A stretch of DNA of 64,000 bases from the NCBI GenBank assembly GCA_018398815.1, contig CM031616.1, positions 74,197,840 to 74,261,839 of the forward strand. The letters run 5' to 3'. The first letter of the stretch is position 1, and each line of letters opens with the position of its first letter. A program made the translations under genes and the position numbers. Origin of the DNA: Conus ventricosus. Lineage: Eukaryota; Mollusca; Gastropoda; Neogastropoda; Conidae. This document shows positions 48,001 through 59,700 of this stretch, in pieces. The notes under the pieces are model-generated. The model did no database searches. It had not been told where the DNA came from and saw only the letters and a list, made by a program, of their open reading frames with translations.

Positions 48001-50849
48001 ATAAGGATCTCCCTGGCTTATCTCCCCGGACCCATGAGGGCAGGGCGCTGGCCACTTCCACAGCGATCCAGCGCTCTGTCCTCTTGTACCACATCCTGGA
48101 GGCAGCCTACTGGCATCTGGAAAATCCCTTCATCAGCCTTTATTTTAGGGATGTCCGCATGACCAGGGCTGATGGTTCTAGGGACTTCTTTTGCGGCTAA
48201 CGCAGCCATATCTGTTTCCTCTGCTAACCCCAAGAATTCTGCTATGGTCTGACATGGTAAAGTATATGACGCCAAAATGGGGAGTTTGTATTATACTCCC
48301 TGTTTGGCTAGCCCTAAAAGAAAAATCTCCCTGCAACTTTTCATCCGACAACATGGAAGACTACAATCTTCCTTTTACATTAAACGAGCTGAAATCTGCC
48401 TTACTCTCTTGCAGCGATTCCTCTCCAGGTATAGATGACATACATTATCAACTATTGAAACATCTTCCGCAAGAAGGTCTGAACATCCTGTTACAGGTAT
48501 ACAACCACGTGTGGACTACAGGTTGCTTTCCACCCTCTTGGCGGACAGCCCTCATTATTCCCATCCCCAAACCTGGAAAAGATCTTTCTAATCCATCTAA
48601 CTACCGTCCAATAGCTTTGACCAGCTGTGTCTGTAAACTGATGGAGAAAATGGTCAATGCTAGGCTCATGTGGAAACTCGAAACCGATGGCCTTTTGGCG
48701 AAAGAACAGTGTGGTTTCCGCAAACATCGTAGTACAGTTGACCATTTGATTCGTCTGGAATCTACACTTAGGAACGCTTTTTTAAACAGACAGCATGCAG
48801 TGGCAATTTTCTTTGACTTGGAGAAGGCCTACGATACCACCTGGAAGTCGGGGATACTTCATGATCTCCACGATCTGGGTTTTCGAGGTCATCTTCCTCT
48901 TTTTATTCAAAATTTTTTGGCAGAACGACAGTTTCAGGTCCGGGTTGGCACCACTCTCTCTGATGTCCACGAGCAGGAGTTGGGTGTTCCCAGGGGAGCA
49001 TACTGTCTCCTGCCCTCTTTAGTATTAAAATCAACAACATTGTGAAATCAGTTCAGCAGGGTTCAGACTGCTCATTGTTTGTGGATGATTTTGCTGTCTA
49101 CGCAACTGGAAGCCTGTACCCGAGTGTCCAGCGCAGGCTCCAGCTTTGCGTAGATAAAATCCATCGATGGGCGGATGAAAACGGTTTCACCTTTTCTGCT
49201 ACAAAAACCCAATGTATTCACTTCCATAACTTCCGTCAGTTTTTTCCAGATCCGGAACTTCAAGTAGGGAAATCTCCCATTCCAGCTGTTAAAGAGGCCA
49301 AATTTCTGGGAGTCATTTTTGACCAAAAACTTAACTTTCTCAGCCATATTAAAAACCTCAAAACTGCTTGCCAAAAGGCACTGAATATTCTGCGGGTCGT
49401 AGCACACACCGACTGGGGCGCTGATAAGAAAACTTTGTTGCACCTCTACAGAGCCCTGGTCCGTTCTAAACTGGACTACGGTTGTGCTGTGTACGGCTCC
49501 GCAAGATCATCTTACCTCAAACTCTTGGACCCTATCCACCATCAAGGGCTTCGTCTCTGTCTTGGAGCGTTCCGCACCACCCCTGTGTACAGCCTGTACG
49601 CAGAGGCAGGTGAACCTTCACTGTCCAATCGCAGGCTGAAACTGTCTTTGAATTATTATATCCGACTGTTCTCAGAACCACAGAATCCTGCCTATGACTG
49701 TGTTTTTGACCCTCCGTTCCAAAGTAAGTTTGAAAATAACCCGAAATGTATTCCGCCGTTTGGGCTTCGTATGCAGCCTCACGTGCGGAATGCAGGTATA
49801 GACCTGGGAGTAGTTTCCGATTTTTCCAAGTTTCCGGATCAACCTCCATGGACCTTTTTCACACCAGAGATTCGTTTTGATCTCGCAGCTTTCCGTAAGG
49901 AGTCTACCAGCTCTCTGGCGTACAAGGCTTTGTATGCCGAGCTCTGTTCCAAATTCCCATCCTATCAAAAGTTTTCACTGACGGTTCCAAGTCTGAGGAT
50001 GGAGTGGCCTGTGCAGCCTACTGCCCTGGGGCTCCTTCTCAGATATTGTTGGAACATATACATTCAGATGCTTCTGTCTATTCTGCTGAACTTGCTGCTC
50101 TAGTACTGGCTTTGAAGATAATCTCCCATTCTTCGAGGAGGGACTTTCTGGTTCTGTCGGATTCGCTGTCAGCTTTGGAGGCCATAGCTGGCCGCAACCT
50201 TCAGCATCCAGAACTTTTATTTTTTTTTGAACTTTTTAGCAAGTTGAAGGCGGACGGTTACAACATTACTCTTGCTTGGGTTCCTGGCCATGTTGGCATC
50301 GGCGGGAACGAAATGGTTGATCGTTTAGCCAAGAACGCCACAAGAGAGAAACTGTCCAACACTTATATCCCCTGCTCAGATGTGAAACCTAAAATTAACG
50401 ATTATGTGAGAGACCTCTGGCAGGAGGATTGGAACACACAGACGAATAACAAACTCTTTCAGATCCGTCCAAACCTTAAAGACTTCCTCCCATCTACGTC
50501 GGGTGGTCGTAAAGAGGAAACGGTTCTGTGCCGGCTGCACACCGGCCATTCGTATTTTACCCATTCTTACCTTTTAAAGAGTGAAGAAGCTCCGTGGTGC
50601 ATTCCATGTCATGCACCACTCACAATGAAACATGTTCTTTTAGAGTGTTGGGACTTGCACGATGTGAGACACAAACATTTTACAGCGGAGTCCATGAAGA
50701 TCCTGTTCAGGGATGTCCCGCCTGACGTGATCCTTGGGTTTTTGAGAGAAATTAACATTTTTCATCTGATTTGAGATTTTACGGAAGAAGGATTTTTAAC
50801 AAAGTTTCTGGTTCGTTTGTAGACGATGTCATTTAACGAGATGTGTGAA

Positions 50850-50890
<41 letters not shown>

Positions 50891-53800
50891 GACTGGTGAG
50901 TTGATTTTAACGTGGTGACAGCCCTGATGTGGCCCTCTGCGGTCGGCTGGGCTATAAGCAACATTATCTTATCTTATCTTATCTCCCTGTTTGGCTGGTA
51001 TACTTACCATGTCAGACTCTAATGCCCACCCTACCTTCCCCGCTAGCGCTATGGTTCTCGGGGTTACCTTGTGCATAGGCCTCGTTCAATGAGGAACAGA
51101 AAGTTTACACCGGCTTCTTCCCTGGCGGAAGTAGTGTGGGTGTCACGTGATGGTCTTATTACTGCATTAGTCACAAAAAACTCGGCCTGGCAGAGCTGAC
51201 TAACTGCCGTAGAATGCTATGGTCTGACATGGTAAGTATACCAGCCAAACAGGGAGTATAATACAAACTCCCCATGTTTACTTCATGCTGCAGTTTTAAA
51301 ATCTGTCAAATCTGACATCTGTACATGAGAGAACTGTAGAGGGGCGCTATTGGCAACACTGGTTTGGTTTGTTGCAGTTCAGACATCTGTCCATTCAGTC
51401 ATTTTCTCCTCCAGTATGAATGATTCATTGCTTTTCAAAACAAGGCAAATCGCGTTGGTACAACACTATGCTATTCTAAAAGAACTTATAAAAGAACATT
51501 GGATATCTTGTATAAGTATTGTTGCTTGTAGACATTAACATGTGGCAGTTCATATTTACAAAATATCTGAATGTGTTTTTTGTTTGTTTGCAGTAATAAA
51601 AAATCCAAGATAATGTGTTTTGTTTGCAGTAGTAAAAAGTCCAGCATAGCAGTGACCCAACAGCAGCAGCCAGCATCTCAAACACTCCCCTCCCCTCACA
51701 GACCCTGGATCAGCAAGTTCCACCAAACCTCCACGGCTGATGGCCTTGGGGTCTCATTCAGGAGAAGCGTTTCAAGCAGGTAGTGCGTCCGAGGCCTGGC
51801 CCTCCCTTCAACCAGACTCGGGGCAGAGTGGAGGCGGTGGTGCTGTGGGGTCCAAGTCAGAATTATTAACAAACGGGAGTCGCAGTTCTTCCAGCAACAG
51901 TTTAAATCGAACAAATACACCTCCCATAGCTAGTGCAGGTTCCAGCAAAGCTGTGGGTAATGGGCGACACAGATCCACATCAGAAAACAGTCCACAAATG
52001 TGAGTGATCTGGCCTGCCATGTGTGTGTGTGTGCAAGAGTGAGTGTGCATTCGCTAGAGGAAAAGTAGTTGTGTTTTCAAGGTAGAGGACATTATTTTTC
52101 CATGGCTTTGAGCAAGAGCACATTATAGGTACATAGTATTTAATTCTCTCATTCCTACTTTTCTATGAACCATTACTTCCTCTTGTTCCTTGATTCTTAT
52201 AGTACAAGTATTCCCTTCATTTCAGGATTTAGAGAGAAAAAAAGTGTAAAGTGAGAACTGCCATGCATGCAGTAACAAACCAGCCAGAATAGAGTGGCGA
52301 CCACTTTCCCACGCTGTAGGGGCCATCTGGCATCCATTCGATTCATAAACACTGCTCCACAAGTGACCCGGTCATGATGTGTACCATTGACATGACTCGT
52401 GCGAAGTTCAAAGCGTTTACCACGAGAACCGATTTTCCAGGCTGCAGGAAGGAAAGAGGGATTTTGTGCTGCCCAGCTTTCCGGGCTGCAGGAAGGAAGG
52501 GTACAATTTCTACAAACCAGAAAACCGGGTTGTAGGGATGAAAGAGTTGAGAGCACTTGCAAGCATTCTGATTTTGATTGAACATGGTTAAAGGGCAGCA
52601 TTTTCTTTGACACACAGGGAAAAAAAAACTTTTTGAATTCACTTCTGTATGCCTCAAATAAATAAAGAACCTCCTGAAAAGTGAGTTCTTCACATGCAAA
52701 TAAACATCTCAGAACCTGCATCTTATTTCATCACAAACCAGCACATGTATGACAGATCATCGCTAAGCTGGAAGGGCCGCACACAGTATGTAATGCTTCA
52801 TTCATATTGCAGGGGATGGTTCTGAATTCCCCAAGCAGTTGTAGGCATTCAGCACTTGCTAAATATGCCAAGAAAAGGTGCCCAGACCTTCAGGAGAATT
52901 GGAACATTCTGTTCACGGAGTGGGAGTAATGGGCCGTGCCTGTGCCCTGACAGCCAGTTGTAGGAACAGTTTTGTAGTTCTTCTGATCCAGATCTGAGAG
53001 CTCATTGATTCTACAGGCTTTTCATGTGTGATAATGAAATGGTTGCTTCTCTCTCTCTCTTCACACACATGCACGCATGCACACACACGCATGCACACAC
53101 GTACACACATGTGTGTGCGCATAGCAGCATCTGTTAGAATTAAAATATCAGGGCCTTGATTCACAGATGTGCATATTTCCCACTTGTGCTAGTAGCCAAC
53201 AATGCGACACAGTGAAAGTCTTAGACAACTTTAAGAAGGTATTGTCTCAGACATGGCAGACGTGACAGTCCTCGATTTTTCAGAGGGTTGATGGGTGCCG
53301 CTGCCCAGACTACAAAACCCATTCATGAATTAACTTTAGGTGTTGTCTCTTTGTTTTTCCCGATTCCAGTGGATGTTCTGTTAAAACACTGAAAAAGAAG
53401 AGGTTTTAAGGTAAGAAAACTGGCCCGTCTGCATTTGCCAATAATATTTTGAAATACATTCACCACATTGATTTTAATCTCTGATTTGTGAGGGAGAACA
53501 GGAACTAAATCCTTGGACTGTTTAGACTCCTCGGGGGAGATGCCTGTTCACATCGGAGGCATTTGTATGGTCATCTTGAAGCAAGTCTGGCCTGAGAGCT
53601 CTTTGTGGTTTGTCTTGTAGTGGCTTGGCCTCCCTTGTTTAAGTTGACCATGTTCTGTTCCCCCTTCCTTTCAGTATTCAGGCACTAGACTGAACTGGTA
53701 AGAATGAGAGAAAGAAATTTTCATACCAGAAGTATATATACCTACCTGTTCAACATTAGGATTCTACTCTCCCCTTCTTCCCTGAAAACTCGCAAAGGAC

Positions 53801-56730
53801 CTTGCTATGGTCACACAGATTGTGGTTATTTTTGTCTTTCTGTTATGTTTCAGATCGGACAAAGTAGGTTCAGAACTGGATGTCATTTTTTTGTCTTTCT
53901 GTTATGTTTCAGATCGGACAAAGTAGGTTCAGAGCCCGATGTCATTTTTGTCTTTCTGTTTGTGTTTCAAATCGGACAAAGTAGGTTCAGAGCCCAATAT
54001 CATTTTTGTCTTTCTGTTGTGTTTCAGATCAGACAAAGTAGGTTCAGAGCCCGATGTCATTTTTGTCTTTCCGTTTGTGTGTTTCAAATCGGACAAAGTA
54101 GGTTCAGAGCCCGATATCATTTTTGTCTTTCTGTTGTGTTTCAGATCAGACAAAATAGGTTCAGAGCCTGATGTCATTTTTGTCTTTCTGTTGTGTTTCA
54201 AATCGGACAAAGTAGGTTCAGAGCCCGATATCATTTTTGTCTTTCTGTTGTGTTTCAGATTGGACAAAGTAGGTTCAGAACCCGATGTCATTTCTTTCTA
54301 TTGTGTTTCAGATCAGACAAAGTAAGTTCAGAACCCGATGTCATTTCTTTCTATTGTTTCAGATCGGACAAAGTAGGTTCAGAGCCAGTATTATTTTTGT
54401 CTTTCTGTTGTGTTTCAGACCAGACAAAGTAGGTTCAGAACCCGATGTCATTTCTTTCTATTGTTTCATATCGGACAAAGTAGGTTCAGAGCCAGTATTA
54501 TTTTTGTCTTTCTGTTGTGTTTCAGACCAGACAAAGGAGGTTCAGAACCCGATGTCATTTCTTTCTGTTGTTTCAGATCGGAGAAAGTAGGTTCAGAGCC
54601 GGTATCATTTTTGTCTTTCTGTTGTGTTTCAGACCAGACAAAGTAGGTTCAGAACCCGATTCCAGCAGCTCCGACAGTCCACTCACACTTCCAGGAAGCC
54701 AGTCACTACTAGACCCCAAGACCCAGCACCAGTCCAACAGCTCCCTCTCCCCACCCGTTCCACTTGGCCTTCCCACAAATCACTCCCACAGCCCGACACA
54801 TGAATCCAACGGTCAGAGTTTACCAGGTAAGTGACAACTCTTGTCCATTACAGCAGAGCGACTGTTAGTCTGAAGACTGGCCACTTAACCCGAAGAGTGC
54901 CTTTAAGCCGTCAGTTGACGCCGAAGTAAAAATGCTTTCCCAGTGCCTATGGGCCGTCCACTGACCTCATGCATTTTTCTTGAATTTTCATTCGTTACTA
55001 TTTCTATCAATGGACTCAAATAGAGTGTGCGTAGAAAGCCTTATATGTCTGTAGTCTTAAAATATGTAAATGACCACACGTGAGGGGAAATCCCATTTAT
55101 TCTCATCACTGACTGGATGACCAGCCAGCACTTCGTCTCGCTTGCAAAGATGGTGGCGCAACCTTCGACAGCCCAGCGTCCAAATCAACGTATTTACACA
55201 GCTGAGCAGGCTCTGCTGATGATTTTTGACAAAGACAATCTTTTATTCAACGACTCGCTCGAGCATGAAGGTGAGATGATAGTGGTGGAATTGCCGACCA
55301 TATTCGTCAGTTATTGAGTAGGGCTGTGTGACCTCGGTGTGTGTTCAGAAAGCCTTTGTTTGTACTATTTTTAGGCAGTGAACGGGTTAATTGTCATAAA
55401 GTTTCTCTGCGTGTATAAAGTTCAGAAGAGTGTTATGGTGAAGACATGTGGGTTTCCCTTGCATTCTGTCTTCAGTTAAAGAGAAATGGACATGGAGAAA
55501 AGAGAATGGAGACGAGTGTTATGGTGAAGACATGTGGGTTCCCTTGCATTCTTTCTTCAGTTAAAGAGAAATGGACATGGAGAAAAGAGAATGGAGATGA
55601 TAACAGAAGATAAGATTAATCATTTGTTTTACTGCCATAGTAGCAGCAGTAGTTGTGTCACCCTGAAGCCAGTGACATCAACTGGTGAGCCTCTGTTCAA
55701 CGGTTCGAGAGTTTCAATGGTGAGCCTCTGTTCACCGGTTTGAGAGTTTCACTGGTGAGCTTCCATTCACCGCTTTGAGAGTTTCACTGGTCAGCCTCCA
55801 TTCACTGCTTTAAAAGTTTCACTGGTCAGCCTCCATTCACCGCTTTGAGAATTTCACTGGTGAGTCTCCATTCACGGCTTTGAGAATTTCACTGGTGAGT
55901 CTCTATTCACCGGTTTGAGAATTTCACTGGTGAGTCTCTATTCACCGGTTTGAGAGCCTCATTAGATGTGTCTCTGAGAGTGTTGCTCATATTTCCTGAC
56001 CAACACTGCAGGTGTCTGTATCTCTCGGGCCAGGTTGAAGCCGGGATATATTACGAAAGGAAGCGTAGAGTACAGTCCTGTCATGCAGTCTCAGACCAAA
56101 ATGGAAATCCGTAGCATCATCTTTATCATCCTCATTCTCATTGATCAGCATTAAAAGAAAGTCTCAAATTCTGTGGCCCTTCATGCCCTGCTCTCATGGT
56201 GACCTCAGTTTCAATGTCCTCTCTACGTCTGTGGCCTTGGTTTAGTTCCGTTGGGGTCACCGATGTCGGCAAGTCCATAGGGGCTGTTGTTGGACGGAAG
56301 TGGAGGCGCCCTCCGGAGGGAGAGCTCTCTCACGCCGGCTCCAAGACTAAGCAATTATTGTCGTCGGTAGGGGACTTAGTAGGTGGTGTCCTGCATATGT
56401 TGAATCGGAACAGGAACTGTTGAACATTACCGAAGTGACTCGGCAACAGTGCAGTGTCTCCTCCGGTGGGTTGCCTCTTGACGACTTGACATTGACTGCT
56501 CCCTGTGGATTGCCGGTGCCGGGGCTACGGTGGGACTGACCGGGTTGTGGCTGTGGATGGGGTGTCGGAATGAGCGGTGTGGGTGCAATGCCACTGAGCT
56601 GGCACAGAAGATGGGACAGAAAAAAAAAATGAAATAAAGGAATCAAATAAAATAATCACCAGAACTCTTCACCTTTCTTCTCCTTCCTCTAGCTTTCTAG
56701 CATAACCACCGTCCCCATCATCATCCTCTT

Positions 56731-56785
<55 letters not shown>

Positions 56786-59700
56786 CTTCTCTTTCTCTTG
56801 CTCACTATCTCTCTCTCACCGTCTCTAAGTCTCTCTCTCTCTCTCCACTTCTCTTTCTCTTGCTCACTATCTCTCTCTCACCGTCTCTAAGTCGCTGTTG
56901 CACACACACACACACACACATGTATATGCACATCGTATATATCATTCACACACATATGCAAACACAAAGCATAATTACCTAACTGCTTATGCACGCACAC
57001 ACATCATGATGTGACTCTCGCAATCGTGTAGTCTCTCCCTGTACTGGTGTAGGTTACAAGCCTGTTGGGATGATAATTGTGATGTGATGAGTCATGACAC
57101 TTCAGACCTGACCCCTTTGGATTGGGTTGCTCTCATACTTGTTGAAGGTACAGTCCGGCCACCAGCTGTAATCTCAAGCACCCTCAGCTGCTGAAAGTTT
57201 TCAAACTGTACATCTCTCTCAAATCGGATGGATACGACATAGTGTTTGCTTGGGTTCCTATCCATGTGGGCATTCAAGGCAAGAAGGTGGTTGATCAACT
57301 TGTCAAGAGCGTCACAAAGGTTGTCTATCCCTCACACTGTTCTCAAACCCAAAACACAGGCTTATGTTAAAGACCTCTGGCAGGAGGAATGGCACTCGCA
57401 GACAGATAACAAACTACAGTCAAACCTCCATTTTAAGACCTTCAAAATGTCCAGAAAATTAGGTCTTAAATTGGAGGGGTCTTATAATGGAGGTAGGCAC
57501 CGACAGTTGTTGAAACACTTTCTCACAGATGAATTCTCCAAGCACAAAAAGTCTCAAGAACACTTAATGCATACTGAAAACATGTATAATTTTCACAGAT
57601 GAATGCAGATACAATGTACACAAAATGACACATTGACTAGGCGTTGGAATATTTTCAGATAAAATATCCTGACAATTACACACACACACACAACACACAC
57701 ACACACACACAGTCTCCTTCATACAACTACACAAAAGGACATGCAATGACTATGTGTTGAAGAAATATTTTCACACACTTAACAGTACACATACTCGCTC
57801 ACTCACAGTCACACACACATAGACACACTCATTGCCCCCCCCTCCCTCCCCCCTCTCTTGTTTTGTGAGTGGGTGGTTGTAATGAGCATTACATGAGTGT
57901 CATCCCAAATAAAATTGTTTTTAATTTGTGTTCAAGTGATTGAAAGTGTCTTACTTTCTTGTTGAGAAAGAAATCCACACTTTTTGAAGCACTTGGTGAT
58001 GGAGCTTGGCTTTAGTGTCCCCCAGGCCTTCCTCAGCCACACCACAGCATCAAGCAGACTCACTGTCTTCACAAGCTCAGGCCCAGTAGCAGTTCCATCT
58101 TCCATGTCAAGCAGAATTGACTGCAGAAATGACTTTCTGTAGTTCATTTTGACAGCCTGAATGATTCCAGCATCCATGGACTGCAGCTTGGATGTGGTGT
58201 TGGGAGGCAGCATCTTGAAGGTGATATGGGAGAGGGCAAGAGGAGGATGGGCAGAACAGTTGTCCACCACGGCTGTTCAGAGCAAGCCACTTAGTTTTGA
58301 GAGGAAGGGGAGTTTACAGCTCGCCCACAGCTGCAGAGGCCAAGCCATGAATGCAGGTCAGGCAAAGTGGTGTTTTCTGCAGGCTGCTCCCCACCAGCCA
58401 GCTAACCGTGCTGTACTCGGCGAGCTGAATGTCATCGGTGTAAAGCCGGTCTGGCAACAATGTGTTCGGCATTGCTGAGCGGCCATTACAAGTGGGGCTG
58501 TTAGTTTGAAAATTAGTAGTTGTCAGGAAAAATGTAATATACCTGTGCTTTTGAGATGACTGAATAGGCAAACTCCCGACAATTCTTTTAACATCAAACT
58601 CGACTAGGTTTATTTTCCTGTAGATAATGTAGATACGGCATGAAAGCTTGTACACAAGTGGTCAGCCGATATTCAAACAATGACAACACACACACACACA
58701 ATTGTGCAAAAATGACATCACTTTCTGGCAACTTAATTTTCCCTAGTTAACTAGTACACAAGTTTGATATATGCCTCTGCTTGGACTACAACAACAAAAA
58801 TGTTGGATTAGAAATGTGTAAGCCTTGTTTGTTCGGCCCTTTAACTGTCTCGAATGGGACGGAAAAATAAAGCTGTATACACACACCCAGGTGTGTCCAC
58901 AAGCACCTGGCTGTCCAAGCTACAGGCAGATCCTCGTAATGCACATATTTTCTGTCCATGTAAGCACACCTGGTCTTTTTTCTTCATAGACACTCACTGT
59001 ATTGTTATCTGAAACACACACTGAGCTGTTGGTGGTGTGGTGGTGCGTTGTTTCATATGCACATCAGGATTAGTTGTGATTGTTTTGTGGGTTTTTTGAG
59101 GAGTGGATGAAAGCAAGTTTGCTTTGTGCAGGTTCAGGTCTCATTCACTTGCCTCTGTCCGTATCCCAATCCTGTGATCCACTGTCCTCCATGGGGCCCA
59201 GTCGCCACTTGGCCAGTTTCCACCAAGCCAACAACAGTCTTTCATTCTTTAGTAACAGTATATTGGGCAGTAAACCTGTTCTGCCTGTTCCACAACCACA
59301 GACACAGCAAACAGGTCAGCAGATTGAGAGTAGCTGCATGTGTGTGCGTGTTTACACTTGCAGATACAGATGTGTTGTTGATAACTTTGTTTATTGAGGG
59401 CATGGGCTTGATGTAAAAAGAAAGATATATATATATAAAGAGATACGTTTGTCTTTTTTTGGTCTTTTTGTTCCATTTTCATAAAATTAGTAGATTTGAT
59501 CGTAAGGAGAGCAGCATCTGTCAACCATCAGAAATGTTTGTAGACCTTACTATGCATTGAACACAGAGTTAAAATGATACTGTGACAACTTGTACTGATC
59601 AACAGGATTGTTCCTGATGTTGACAGCAATTGAGAACATAAGTATATTTGAATACATGTTCTTCATTTTGTTTGTTTAAATTTTATTTACAGAAATTGGT

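Larger units (their letters stand above)
44575..51274 (+). mobile_element. Decayed DIRS-like (tyrosine-recombinase) retrotransposon
   Basis: GC-rich block unlike the surrounding intron. It contains, in order, a proline-rich then helical Gag-like ORF (44629-46119), a degraded middle (46120-47160), RNase H-like text (47168-47863), the end of a tyrosine recombinase (about 47990-48200), then a 53-bp perfect inverted repeat whose left arm is split by a LINE. Gag/RT-RH/YR order and inverted repeats instead of LTRs fit DIRS elements. The RT core is not recognisable, and the left boundary is an estimate. Confidence 0.65.
48278..51274. repeat. 53-bp perfect inverted repeat, left arm split by LINE copy 2
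   Basis: Left arm: 48278-48309 joined to 50997-51017 (tggggagtttgtattatact ... cttaccatgtcagac). Right arm: 51222-51274, exact complement over all 53 bp. Arms were 204 bp apart before the LINE landed. A degenerate copy of the right-arm sequence also begins at about 48247 (gtctgacatggtaaagtata), making 48247-51017 a second, imperfect palindrome. Likely terminal/internal complementary repeats of the DIRS element. Confidence 0.85.
54827..59131 (+). other. CNOT4 intron 10 (contents)
   Basis: 4.3 kb. It holds an 80-bp two-copy repeat (55429-55595), a 35-bp tandem repeat (55680-55955), family Y copy 3 (55965-56398), TC and CA microsatellites (56733-56930), a LINE RNase H fragment (57150-57416) and a pogo-like relic (57417-58500). 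58500-59131 shows nothing. Confidence 0.75.

Noticed and set aside
53929..54834. Open frames of 100-128 codons with SDKVGSEPD repeats
   Set aside because: Not a repeat protein gene: each unit contains intron pyrimidine tract plus acceptor; only the last unit joins the CNOT4 frame.
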